This document shows, one piece after another, positions 25,755 to 33,783 of a stretch of 43,848 nucleotides of DNA (positions within the stretch are counted from its first letter, which is position 1; the number at the start of each line of letters is the position of its first letter). This DNA is from Actinomycetota bacterium (lineage in GTDB: Bacteria; Actinomycetota; Acidimicrobiia; Acidimicrobiales; Ilumatobacteraceae), in assembly GCA_026393535.1 (NCBI GenBank), contig JAPKZY010000029.1, positions 1 through 43,848 on the forward strand, given 5' to 3'. Position numbers and translations under genes: made by a program. The notes beneath the pieces were generated by a model, which was not told where the DNA came from, searched no databases, and was given only the letters and a program-made list of their open reading frames with translations.

Positions 25755-26323
25755 CCCAACAAAAGATTCGCCTCAGTCGCGCGACCGTCATAGAAATGGC
25801 AGCAATCATTGCTGATTCAGAAGGGATTGATGCCGTCACTCTTAGCCGCATTGCACTAGACGCTGGCGTGAAACAACCAGCCCTGTACCGCCATGTCACT
25901 GGTATCGAAGAACTCTGGACATTATTGTCGTTGCGCGCACGTGATCTTTTGGTCATAGATCTCACAAACGCCATAGCGAACACCACGCGTGATTCTGCAG
26001 TACTTGCAGTTGCCCATGCCTGGCGTGGCTTTGTACAGGAACACCCGGGGTTGTACAGTGCTACTGACCGTGTTCCATCTGTCGGCGACTTGGATATTGA
26101 ATTGTCATTGGCCCGTGTAGTGGCAGTGCTTGCACAATCACTTGATGGGTATCAACTATCAGCATCGCAACGTGCACACTGTGCCCGTACCTTACGCAGT
26201 GCATTACATGGTTTTTGTGTTCTTGAAAAAGATGAAGGGCATCCAGAGCCATATGCTCTAGATAAGAGCCTCCCTCAACTGGTTGAACTATTTTGTCGCG
26301 GAATTGAAACTCTCGAAAGCTGA
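25751..26323 (+). CDS. TetR-family transcriptional regulator (operon regulator)
   Basis: The 190-residue protein has the N-terminal helix-turn-helix (SRATVIEMAAIIADSEG, then VTLSRIALDAGVKQPALYRH) and a C-terminal ligand domain with the AWRGFVQEHPGLYSAT pattern of the WHG type. It is the last of four overlapping genes (22922-26323) and is the natural candidate to bind the palindrome at 22908-22920. The ligand might be the sulfonate or its product. Its TGA directly abuts the stop of the convergent gene at 26324. Confidence 0.85.
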   Translation: MTQQKIRLSRATVIEMAAIIADSEGIDAVTLSRIALDAGVKQPALYRHVTGIEELWTLLSLRARDLLVIDLTNAIANTTRDSAVLAVAHAWRGFVQEHPGLYSATDRVPSVGDLDIELSLARVVAVLAQSLDGYQLSASQRAHCARTLRSALHGFCVLEKDEGHPEPYALDKSLPQLVELFCRGIETLES

Positions 26324-27112
26324 TTATTCAGCAGTATCTGATGGAATCAGTTTTCCCCACAACTCATCTTCAGCCGGGATAGTACATTTCACCGACGATC
26401 CATCGGCACCAGCGGTATCAAGTTCTGTTCGCGCCAAGTTGCGCACAATCGTCAATGATTCAGACAGTGCAGTGCGATTATCTTGCTGCATGGCAACAGC
26501 GTTAATACCTGCGTCCACACTTCCCTCAACTTGCAGAGAAGAACGAGTCCAGTTCAACGCATTCTGCCAAGTGTCCAACATGGCCACAAATTTGTCTAAG
26601 CATTTATTGGTTACTTCAGAAGAAACAAGGCCTGCCTTTGCTGAGGAAAATGCAAGTGACTGACGCACTTTTAGATACGCAGTCTCCTTTGTCGCTTCAC
26701 TAACAAGGGCTTCATCAAGGATGACGTTCTGCTGGTCAATAGCTGCACCGTATGCCCACAAGTCATTTGCCCGTTGACCTAACAGTTCAATTGCAGATGA
26801 TGCATCGGCAACAGTGACTGACCACTCTTCTACCAATGCGACGACGCGAGCACCACGCCGAGTCTCATTGAGGTTTCTATTTGTCGTAGACAATGTTGCG
26901 TACATAGCCGAAAAAGCAACTAGTGCTGTAGTGCCCACAGTGACTGCAGCGTTGAACATCATGGAGCGGTCGCGACTTTTACCCTCCCTCTTCATAAAGA
27001 GCAGCAATTGCCACCATTGTCGACGTTGTGTTTTTTCAGCTGCCTCAGCCGGAGTATCTGTGGGGTCGGCGAGTAGATCGCTCTCCATGGACGGATCAGA
27101 AGTGTCGGACAC
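26324..27112 (-). CDS. Single-pass membrane protein, unknown function
   Basis: The 262-residue protein has an acidic N-terminus (MSDTSDPSMESDLLADPTD), a basic patch before one membrane helix at about residues 52-75, and a helical, mostly polar C-terminal part of about 185 residues that may form a coiled coil. No catalytic motif is seen. The gene is divergent from a TetR-type gene 121 bases away. I do not recognise the family. Confidence 0.6.
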   Translation of the reverse strand: MSDTSDPSMESDLLADPTDTPAEAAEKTQRRQWWQLLLFMKREGKSRDRSMMFNAAVTVGTTALVAFSAMYATLSTTNRNLNETRRGARVVALVEEWSVTVADASSAIELLGQRANDLWAYGAAIDQQNVILDEALVSEATKETAYLKVRQSLAFSSAKAGLVSSEVTNKCLDKFVAMLDTWQNALNWTRSSLQVEGSVDAGINAVAMQQDNRTALSESLTIVRNLARTELDTAGADGSSVKCTIPAEDELWGKLIPSDTAE

Positions 27113-27165
27113 ATCTAGAGATTACAGACCCATATGAACGCTGTACTTCATGAATGGATTAGGCT

Positions 27166-27195
27166 AATAAACTCCAATTAGATGATTTGTTTATT
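27166..27195. promoter_or_regulatory. Inverted repeat in an AT-rich divergent promoter region
   Basis: AATAAAC at 27166-27172 and GTTTATT at 27189-27195 form 7-bp arms separated by 16 bases, lying between the membrane-protein gene (minus) and the TetR gene at 27234 (plus). A -10-like TATATTTAT follows at about 27204-27212. The region is clearly more AT-rich than its surroundings. It is a candidate operator for the adjacent TetR, but spacing is long and AT-rich repeats can arise by chance. Confidence 0.35.
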
Positions 27196-27233
27196 TTAAC
27201 GACTATATTTATGTGAGCGAATCGAATTTATGA

Positions 27234-27902
27234 ATGGCAACACCAAAAGACACCCCAAAGAGAAGTGACGGCATCGAGACGATGGCCCGACTGATGACGC
27301 AAGCGCGCATTGAATTGGCAAAAAACGGTGTTGATAATTTTGATGTGGAAGCTGTCCTCGAACGTTCAGAAGCGGCTCGCAGTTCCTTGTATCACCACTT
27401 CGGTAGCAAGTTTGGCCTTATCTACACAGCGCAATTGGAAGAACTCGTTGAAGGTCTCAATACCGACAACCAACTATTTCGATTTCTCGTAGAGACCGCA
27501 ACGTCAGAGGAAGAATTCTTCGCCAGATTGGCCGAACTCATGAGAGCTACATCCACTAAGGAATTCGTAGAGTTACGACGGCGCCGAATTCAGGTGCTCG
27601 CCTCGGCAACGCATAACGAAAAACTTGCCGAGGCTATTCGTGTCGCACAGGTGGAAGGCAACCTCTACTTCACCGAATCTCTAGAGATTCTTCGTACACG
27701 GGGATGGATCAACCCTACGCATGATCTCCACGCGGTGACTTACATGATTCAAGGACTATTGATTGGCCACATCATGTTGGACTTCTCACAATTACCGGAA
27801 CTTGAAGAAGGCTGGGTGGAGATGGCGATGCAGACAATCGTCACCATGGTCGGCGCAAACGAGAAGTTCCAGACCCTCGCGAAAGTAAGCAAGAAGAAAT
27901 AA
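27234..27902 (+). CDS. TetR-family transcriptional regulator
   Basis: The 222-residue protein has an N-terminal DNA-binding domain (MARLMTQARIELAKNG, then VEAVLERSEAARSSLYHHFG with the typical recognition helix) and a helical ligand-binding domain of unknown specificity. It is divergent from the membrane-protein gene at 26324-27112, its most likely target besides itself. A strong terminator begins at its stop codon. It is not closely similar to the TetR at 25751. Confidence 0.85.
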   Translation: MATPKDTPKRSDGIETMARLMTQARIELAKNGVDNFDVEAVLERSEAARSSLYHHFGSKFGLIYTAQLEELVEGLNTDNQLFRFLVETATSEEEFFARLAELMRATSTKEFVELRRRRIQVLASATHNEKLAEAIRVAQVEGNLYFTESLEILRTRGWINPTHDLHAVTYMIQGLLIGHIMLDFSQLPELEEGWVEMAMQTIVTMVGANEKFQTLAKVSKKK

Positions 27903-27932
27903 AAATGCCCCTGCAATTGCAGAGGCATTTTT
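27901..27932. terminator. Bidirectional intrinsic terminator
   Basis: AAAAATGCC pairs with GGCATTTTT around an inner CTGCA/TGCAG stem with one mismatch. The T-run on each strand makes it work both ways: for the TetR gene on the plus strand and for the tRNA-Arg unit on the minus strand. It begins inside the TetR stop codon. Confidence 0.85.
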
Positions 27933-27935
27933 AAT

Positions 27936-28011
27936 TGGTGCGCTCGGCCGGACTTGAACCGACAACCTTCTGATCCGTAGTCAGATGCTCTATCCATTGA
28001 GCTACGAGCGC
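27936..28011 (-). tRNA. tRNA-Arg (anticodon ACG)
   Basis: On the minus strand the acceptor GCGCTCG pairs with CGAGCGC. There is a D-arm GCTCAATGGATAGAGC, an anticodon loop CTACGGA with ACG (read as ICG), a T-arm GTCGGTTCAAGTCCGGC, discriminator A, and an encoded CCA at 27936-27938. It follows the LysM-protein gene by 33 bases on the same strand and is followed by the bidirectional terminator. Confidence 0.95.
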
Positions 28012-28044
28012 TTGTTATTAAGAAAATAACTCTACCTGTGAGAT

Positions 28045-28623
28045 TTACTTCCAAGCACTCCAACTATGCGACCTCTTATACAAGGCCAAAGCTGCTGTGA
28101 CATTGACCCGCGCATCAAGCAATTGCTGGGCAGACGTGATTCCAATGGCGGCCAGCCAACTCTTATGAGATTCCCAATTGATCTGGAAAAGCCCTACGCA
28201 GCAGGAATTCCACGACGCAGCGTTCAGATGGGTTTCCCGTTGAGAAATGGCAATTGCCTGGTCCTCGAGATGGTCGGGGAAAATCTCACGAATAATGGCG
28301 GTGGATTGCTTCACCGAGTACCGCTTGGCCGGTGCCTTCAAATGCATCCCTGGAGTGACGGGGGCTTTCGTGGTGGCTGATGTCGGTAGGCAAATAACAT
28401 CGCCTATTAATAGGAGCGACTTAGTGCTGGCTTTATTGACCTTCAACAACAGGCTCATGGACACGTGCACCTTGCCCGCTATGAGATTCCAGGAATCATT
28501 CGGGACCACGGTGTAGGTCTTGGCGCAACCCGTCGCCACTTTCGCCCCTGCCGGGGCTGGCCCGCTGAATACCAGCGCGCCTGCAACCACAAGGGCTGCC
28601 AGGGGTTTGCGGAGCAAACTCAT
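28045..28623 (-). CDS. Secreted LysM protein with lysozyme-like (SLT) domain
   Basis: The 192-residue protein has a signal peptide (MSLLRKPLAALVVAGALVFS, ending near AGA-KV), a LysM repeat (YTVVPNDSWNLIAGKVHVS, ending LLLIGDVICLP) that binds peptidoglycan, and a C-terminal lysozyme-like domain with AIAISQRETHLNA (probable catalytic Glu) and CVGLFQINWESHKSW. It should cleave or remodel the cell wall. Its ATG lies one base after the encoded CCA of tRNA-Ser(GCT), leaving no room for a ribosome-binding site outside the tRNA. It may be expressed from a tRNA-mRNA precursor. Confidence 0.83.
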   Translation of the reverse strand: MSLLRKPLAALVVAGALVFSGPAPAGAKVATGCAKTYTVVPNDSWNLIAGKVHVSMSLLLKVNKASTKSLLLIGDVICLPTSATTKAPVTPGMHLKAPAKRYSVKQSTAIIREIFPDHLEDQAIAISQRETHLNAASWNSCCVGLFQINWESHKSWLAAIGITSAQQLLDARVNVTAALALYKRSHSWSAWK

Positions 28624-28624
28624 A

Positions 28625-28716
28625 TGGCGGAGAGGGTGGGATTTGAACCCACGGTCCGCTTTAAGACGGACAACGCCTTAGCAGGGCGCCCCATTCGGCC
28701 ACTCTGGCACCTCTCC
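28625..28716 (-). tRNA. tRNA-Ser (anticodon GCT)
   Basis: The minus strand shows acceptor GGAGAGG/CCTCTCC, a class II long variable arm (TTGTCCGTCTTAAAGCGGAC), anticodon loop CTGCTAA with GCT reading AGC/AGU, T-arm GTGGGTTCAAATCCCAC, and encoded CCA at 28625-28627. The following ATG of the LysM gene begins two bases beyond the CCA. Confidence 0.95.
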
Positions 28717-28855
28717 TGGGAAGGCTTGAAGTGTACCTGCGCGCGAGCCCCTGCAACTCGCGGCGGAGGGTTCGTTCGGGTAGTCCTACTCTTTGTTAAA
28801 TAACGGTTTCGGGTGATTTCGGCCTGTTTCGTGGCGACTAAGGTTTTTCAATCGG

Positions 28856-28869
28856 CACTGCTTGCAGTG
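28856..28869. promoter_or_regulatory. Perfect palindrome upstream of the BMP transporter operon
   Basis: CACTGC-TT-GCAGTG is a perfect 6-bp-arm palindrome that ends 25 bases before ATG 28895. It is placed where a repressor or a small leader hairpin would act. The rest of 28717-28855 (promoter region between the divergent tRNA-Ser and this operon) shows no confident -35/-10 pair, though TTGTTAAATAACG at 28793-28805 is AT-rich. No regulator gene is adjacent. Confidence 0.4.
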
Positions 28870-28894
28870 TCTCAAACCCAGGGAGACCAAATAC

Positions 28895-30052
28895 ATGAAG
28901 AAAATGTGGAAGCTTGCAGCAGTTGCAGCTACAGCATCACTTCTCGTCGCAGCATGCGGCGGAAGCGATTCATCATCAGACACAACAGCCGCACCAGCAG
29001 CAGCAGCAACCGACGTAAAAGTCGCTGTTGTTTACCTCGGTGTACCAGACGACAAGGGCTGGACATACCAGCACGAGCAAGGAATCTTGCAACTTGAAAA
29101 AGATCTTGGTATCGAAGTAAAGCGCATTGAGAATGTTGCGGACAACGCAGATTCAGAAAAGACTTTCGAACAGCTTGCATCAGAGGGTTACAACCTCATC
29201 TACGCAACCTCATTCGGTTACGGAGCACCAATGGCCAACGTTGCAGTGAAGCATCCAGAAGTTTGCTTCCAGTGGGCAACAGGTGCAAAGTTCCTTCTTA
29301 CTAAAGACGGTGGCGGCGCATTTGCTGACTTCGCAGCTTTGCCAGCAAACCTTGGTACATACTTTGGTGCAGCTGAAGAAGCTCGTTACCTCAGTGGTAT
29401 CGCAGCAGGTAAGGCAACAAAGAACAACAAGCTTGGCTATGTTGCTGCATTCCCAATTCCAGAAGTAATTCGCGGAATCAACGCATTCACATTGGGTGCA
29501 CAGTCAGTCAATCCAAAAGCAACTGTTCAAGTCGCATGGACAAAGACATGGTTCGACCCAACAGTTGAGAAGCAGGCTGCAGAGTCACTTCTTGACGCAG
29601 GTGCGGACGTACTTGGTCAGCATCAAGACACCACTGCTGCCGGCGTTGCAGCAGAGGCAAAGGGTGCCAAATGGGTTGGTTACAACAGTGACGTAAAAGA
29701 AGCAGCGCCTGCTGCTTGGCTCACAGCTCCAACATGGAACTGGGGTCCTTTCTACACAAAGACCACTAAGGCAGTTGCAGGCGGCACATGCCCAGCAGAT
29801 GAGTACTACGGATCAATGGCAGACGGCATGGTCACACTTGCTTCTTTCGGTGATTCAGTTGATGCAGATACACAAGCATCAATCACTGCAAAAGGTAAAG
29901 AAATCATTGCTGGAACATTTGCTCCATTCACAGGACCAATCAGCGACCAAGACGGTAAAGAAATTCTTAAAGCTGGAGAAAAGGCCGAAATTGGCCAGCT
30001 CCTCAGCATGAGCTTCTTCGTTAAGGGTGTCATCGGTTCCGCTAAGGGCTGA
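28895..30052 (+). CDS. BMP-family ABC transporter substrate-binding lipoprotein
   Basis: ATG 28895, preceded by GGGAGA, gives 385 residues. The signal peptide ends in lipobox VAAC (Cys about 20) and a Ser/Ala-rich linker. The BMP/PnrA fold shows in VAVVYLGVPDDKGWTYQHEQ, YATSFGYG, EARYLSGIAAG and ADVLGQHQDTTAAG. Characterised members bind nucleosides, and the downstream permeases agree; the actual ligand is unproven. It is the first gene of a four-gene importer operon. A strong hairpin just downstream may raise its level over the other components. Confidence 0.9.
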   Translation: MKKMWKLAAVAATASLLVAACGGSDSSSDTTAAPAAAATDVKVAVVYLGVPDDKGWTYQHEQGILQLEKDLGIEVKRIENVADNADSEKTFEQLASEGYNLIYATSFGYGAPMANVAVKHPEVCFQWATGAKFLLTKDGGGAFADFAALPANLGTYFGAAEEARYLSGIAAGKATKNNKLGYVAAFPIPEVIRGINAFTLGAQSVNPKATVQVAWTKTWFDPTVEKQAAESLLDAGADVLGQHQDTTAAGVAAEAKGAKWVGYNSDVKEAAPAAWLTAPTWNWGPFYTKTTKAVAGGTCPADEYYGSMADGMVTLASFGDSVDADTQASITAKGKEIIAGTFAPFTGPISDQDGKEILKAGEKAEIGQLLSMSFFVKGVIGSAKG

Positions 30053-30060
30053 TCTCATAC

Positions 30061-31623
30061 ATGACTAACGCCTCTCACGAGGTGGCGAAGGGGCCGCATC
30101 ACGCAAGTGGTGCGGCCCCTAGCGCACTCTCGGCTCATTCCATTGTTAAACGCTTTCCGGGCGTTCTTGCTAACGATTCTGTTGACTTCGACGTTCTCCC
30201 TGGCGAAGTACACACACTCCTTGGTGAAAACGGCGCAGGGAAGAGCACGCTTGCTGCAATGTTGTGCGGCCTGTATCAACCAGATACTGGCTACATAACA
30301 CGTAATGGTGAACGTATTGCGTTGTCATCACCACGCGCAGGGTTGCAACACGGCATTGCAATGGTGCACCAACACTTTCGCTTGGTCGAGCGTTTCACCG
30401 TTGCCGAAAACGTCATTCTCGGAAGCCGCGATCTTTCCTACAAATTGAATCGTTCCGAACTTGAAGACAAAGTTGCAGCCGTTGCCGAGTCATACGGTTT
30501 GCCCATCGAGCCGGGCGCAACTGTCGGAGACCTTTCAGTTGGCCAACGTCAGCGCGTAGAAATTGTGAAGGCGTTGTATCAGGGCGCAGAGATTCTGTTG
30601 CTCGACGAACCAACTGCGGTATTAGTTCCTGCCGAAGTTGAGAAACTTTTTGAAAATGTCCACGCCATGACGAAGGCGGGGAAGTCAATTGTCTTCATCA
30701 GCCACAAACTTGGTGAAGTAGTTGAAATTTCAGATCGCGTCACGGTCTTGCGCAACGGTCGCGTTACCGGACATGTGTCTGGCCGCGGTACTGCCGACAC
30801 CAAAGAATTGGCTCGCCTCATGGTGGGCAGAGACATCGAACTAACGACACAACGCGCATCACACGCAACTGGTCATGAGATTCTTCAAATTCGTGATCTC
30901 TCGCTTACGGTCGGCGGCGTCAATGTGTTGTCAGATATTTCTTTCAACGTGCACGCAGGCGAAATGGTGGGCATTGCAGGGGTTGCCGGTAACGGACAGC
31001 GCGAACTTGCTGACACCATTGCAGGGCTCATGTCTCCCACCAGTGGTTCTATTTCTATCTCTGGCTCAATGACAACTGATCGCGGTCCAATCCATGCACG
31101 TGAACTTGGGTTGGCATATGTGCCCGAAGATCGTTTAGGTATGGGTCTTGTGCCATCAATGTCGATTCTCGACAACCTGTTGCTTACTCGAGACCGTCGC
31201 GTCGTCGTTGACCGCACAACCGTGCGCCCAGAAGCAACACGCCTGATTGAACAATTTGAGATCAAAGCAAACGGCCCAGACCACATGGCTCGCAAACTCT
31301 CAGGCGGAAACGCTCAGAAAGTTCTTCTTGCCCGTGAATTATCTGGTGGCCGAACCGCCACAAAATTGCTTGTGGTGTGCTCACCTACTCGCGGACTTGA
31401 CGTTGGCGCAATTGAAACTGTGCGTGCACTTCTTGACGATGCACGCAGTGCCGGGCAAGCAATCTTGTTGATTTCAGAAGATCTTGATGAAGTGATGTCG
31501 CTATCAGATCGAATCTTCGTTCTGTACCGCGGAAGTGTTGTTCATGAGACGCCAGGCGAATCAGCGCAACTAGCAACGGTTGGTGCGGCGATGGCCGGAC
31601 TCAAGCCAGAAGGAAAATCGTAA
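30061..31623 (+). CDS. ABC transporter ATP-binding protein, tandem RbsA/NupA-type
   Basis: The 520-residue protein holds two ABC domains. The first has GENGAGKST at residues 55-63, LSVGQRQR and LLLDEPTAVL; the second has the degenerate P-loop AGNGQRE, LSGGNAQK and PTRGLDVGA, as in sugar/nucleoside importers of this type. The first 20 residues are unusual because their DNA forms a 13-bp hairpin. No later in-frame ATG or GTG precedes the first conserved segment, so ATG 30061 is kept. It overlaps the first permease gene as TAATG. Confidence 0.9.
   Translation: MTNASHEVAKGPHHASGAAPSALSAHSIVKRFPGVLANDSVDFDVLPGEVHTLLGENGAGKSTLAAMLCGLYQPDTGYITRNGERIALSSPRAGLQHGIAMVHQHFRLVERFTVAENVILGSRDLSYKLNRSELEDKVAAVAESYGLPIEPGATVGDLSVGQRQRVEIVKALYQGAEILLLDEPTAVLVPAEVEKLFENVHAMTKAGKSIVFISHKLGEVVEISDRVTVLRNGRVTGHVSGRGTADTKELARLMVGRDIELTTQRASHATGHEILQIRDLSLTVGGVNVLSDISFNVHAGEMVGIAGVAGNGQRELADTIAGLMSPTSGSISISGSMTTDRGPIHARELGLAYVPEDRLGMGLVPSMSILDNLLLTRDRRVVVDRTTVRPEATRLIEQFEIKANGPDHMARKLSGGNAQKVLLARELSGGRTATKLLVVCSPTRGLDVGAIETVRALLDDARSAGQAILLISEDLDEVMSLSDRIFVLYRGSVVHETPGESAQLATVGAAMAGLKPEGKS
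30090..30119 (+). other. Strong RNA hairpin with GNRA loop inside the ATPase gene start
   Basis: GGGGCCGCATCAC at 30090-30102 pairs along its full length with GTGGTGCGGCCCC at 30107-30119 (12 Watson-Crick pairs and one G-T), closed by a GCAA tetraloop. There is no T-run after it, so it is not a standard terminator. It begins 29 bases into the ATPase coding region, 38 bases after the binding-protein stop. It probably protects the upstream mRNA 3' end or slows downstream translation. Confidence 0.75.
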
Positions 31624-32720
31624 TGCGCTCCCCCATTCGAATTGTGTTCGAGCAACGTAGCGAAACTCCAAAACACCTATCAGTTCTTGTGCCACTTCTC
31701 TCCGTAGTAGCTGCTCTTGTAGTCGGCGCATTGTTCTTGCTTGCAACCGGTTATTCACCTCTCGAGACATATTCCAACATGTTGAGTGACGGCTTCACGT
31801 CGTCACGCGGCATTACTGACACTCTCGGATTATCAACCGTGTTGATCTGCACTGGCATCTCTGCTGCGTTTGCATTTCAAATGAATCTGTACAACATCGG
31901 CGGCGAAGGCCAGTTGTATTTGGGAATGATTGGTGGGGCGTGGGCGGGTCTCGCACTTGGCAATCAATTGCCAACATTCGTCATGATTCCCGTTGTTCTT
32001 CTCGTTGGTGCTCTTGCTGGAGCATCGTGGATTCTGCTTCCTGCATTTGTTCGTTCTCGTTTAGGAACCAGCGAAATTGTGACCACATTGCTGCTGACAT
32101 ACATCGCAGCCAGTTTGGTCAAGCATTTCGTGTACTCACCGGGAAGTTTTTTTGTTACAAAGAATTCCGCATTTCCTCAAGGGCGTTTGGTGCCTGACTC
32201 CGCGTCACTGTCTGGAATTGGAGACACCTCGCTCTACCCCACTTTTTTCTTAGTCATCCTGATTGCACTCGTGCTGTTCTGGGTAGTGAAGAAAACAGAA
32301 TACGGATACCGCATTCAAGTGATTTCAGATTCGCCACGTGCAGCTCATTACGCAGGCATCAACGCAAACCGCACCACGATGTCAGTGATGCTTATCTCTG
32401 GTGCACTGTCTGGCCTTGGTGGTGCAGTCCTCATTATCGGTCCGTTTGGTCGACTCGACCCAGGCATCATCTTGTTGGGCTACGGCTATGCAGGCATTGT
32501 TATTGCAGCACTCGCGCGTAACAACTTCTCCGCCATCATCGTGAGTGGCATTTTGTTTGCCGGCCTGCGTTCAGGCGGAGACAAACTGCAGATCTCTACA
32601 GACACACCAATACATATTGGGGTCATGTTGCAAGGAGCCATCTTGCTCTTCGCACTCGGCGGTGAGGCCTTTCGGCGCTATCACATCCATGCCGTACGCA
32701 CGGAGAGGGCCACACAATGA
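31623..32720 (+). CDS. ABC transporter permease (BPD_transp_2), first subunit
   Basis: The 365-residue protein has a cytoplasmic basic N-terminus and about nine hydrophobic segments. The family core is AFAFQMNLYNIGGEGQLYLG, followed by GTSEIVTTLLLTYIA and GLGGAVLIIGPFGRL. The NIGGEGQ motif is typical of the larger permease of BMP-linked nucleoside transporters. It shares one base with the ATPase stop and overlaps the second permease by four bases. Confidence 0.9.
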   Translation: MRSPIRIVFEQRSETPKHLSVLVPLLSVVAALVVGALFLLATGYSPLETYSNMLSDGFTSSRGITDTLGLSTVLICTGISAAFAFQMNLYNIGGEGQLYLGMIGGAWAGLALGNQLPTFVMIPVVLLVGALAGASWILLPAFVRSRLGTSEIVTTLLLTYIAASLVKHFVYSPGSFFVTKNSAFPQGRLVPDSASLSGIGDTSLYPTFFLVILIALVLFWVVKKTEYGYRIQVISDSPRAAHYAGINANRTTMSVMLISGALSGLGGAVLIIGPFGRLDPGIILLGYGYAGIVIAALARNNFSAIIVSGILFAGLRSGGDKLQISTDTPIHIGVMLQGAILLFALGGEAFRRYHIHAVRTERATQ

Positions 32721-33655
32721 ACGGAAACATTTGGGTCTTAGCGTCTGCTGACTCGGTGGCCATTGCCACCACACTTATTCTCGCTGCACTAGGTGCACTG
32801 TTCACAGAGCGCGCTGGTGTTTTGAATTTGGGTATCGAAGGAATCTTGCTCACGTCTGCAATCTCTTCATTCCTTGCTGCCGATTCTTCAGGAAGCATTT
32901 GGCTCGGCCTTATTGTCGGCTCGCTCGTTGGTGCATTGCTTGCAGGCATCCACGCGGTGCTCTCTGTTGTACTTCGTGCCAACCAAATTGTTGCCGGCCT
33001 TGCACTAGTAATTTTCGGAACTGGCCTAGCCAACTTCCTCGGTAAGCCTGCTGAAGGAAAAACAGTCACCACCATTATCAAGCCACTGTCTTTCGGACCC
33101 TTGTCTGACATTCCACTTGTCGGGCCAATCGTGTTTCGGCAAGATCCCATTACGTATGCATCAGTCGTGATTGCAATTGTGTCGTCGTTGTATTTGTTCC
33201 GTAGTCGCCCCGGTTTGGAATTGCGCGCTACGGGTGATGATCCGGCAACAGTTGATGCTCAAGGTTTGTCCGTTGCATCAATTCGCATTCGCTACACATT
33301 GTTCGGCGGACTACTTGTTGGTCTCGGTGGCTCATGGCTGATGCTTGCGCAAAGTGCCGCATGGCATCAGGCAGCAACAACAAACGGTGTTGGCTGGATT
33401 GCACTAGCCCTGGTGGTGTTTGCCGGCTGGCGTCCGATGCGTCTGATCTTCGGCGCAATTTTGTTCGGCTTCACGTTGCAATTGCCGTTCACATTGCAGG
33501 CTGAACAAATCACGTTCATTCCATCTGCACTGATGCAAATGCTTCCCTACTTGGCAACATTGATTGCACTGATCGCATTAAGTCGGCCAAGTACACGCAA
33601 CAAGCTAGGAGCTCCCAAATCTTTGGGAATCCCGTTTGTGCGTGACGAGCGCTGA
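32717..33655 (+). CDS. ABC transporter permease (BPD_transp_2), second subunit
   Basis: The 312-residue protein has about eight to nine hydrophobic segments and the motif AGVLNLGIEGILL, the counterpart of the NIGGEGQ segment in its partner. It also has LRANQIVAGLALVIFGTGL and TNGVGWIALALVVFAGW. The two permeases should form a heterodimeric channel with the tandem ATPase. ATG 32717 overlaps the previous stop (ATGA). It is the last gene of the operon; no clear terminator follows before the tRNA gene on the other strand. Confidence 0.9.
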   Translation: MNGNIWVLASADSVAIATTLILAALGALFTERAGVLNLGIEGILLTSAISSFLAADSSGSIWLGLIVGSLVGALLAGIHAVLSVVLRANQIVAGLALVIFGTGLANFLGKPAEGKTVTTIIKPLSFGPLSDIPLVGPIVFRQDPITYASVVIAIVSSLYLFRSRPGLELRATGDDPATVDAQGLSVASIRIRYTLFGGLLVGLGGSWLMLAQSAAWHQAATTNGVGWIALALVVFAGWRPMRLIFGAILFGFTLQLPFTLQAEQITFIPSALMQMLPYLATLIALIALSRPSTRNKLGAPKSLGIPFVRDER

Positions 33656-33665
33656 CGAATTTTTC

Positions 33666-33752
33666 TGGCGGAACGGAAAGGATTTGAACCTTCGGGGCTA
33701 TTAACCCTCTTGTTTTCAAGACAAGTGCATTAGGCCGCTCTGCCACCGTTCA
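33666..33752 (-). tRNA. tRNA-Ser (anticodon TGA)
   Basis: The minus strand has a class II tRNA with D-arm GCAGAGCGGCCTAATGC, anticodon loop CTTGAAA (TGA reading UCA), a long variable arm, T-arm AAGGTTCAAATCCTT and encoded CCA at 33666-33668. The acceptor reads TGAACGG against CCGTTCC, so the first pair is T-C and unpaired; the other six are normal. This 1:72 mismatch is unusual for an elongator tRNA. Confidence 0.9.
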
Positions 33753-33783
33753 GTCTGACACGCTATCGGACGAGAACCCCGAG

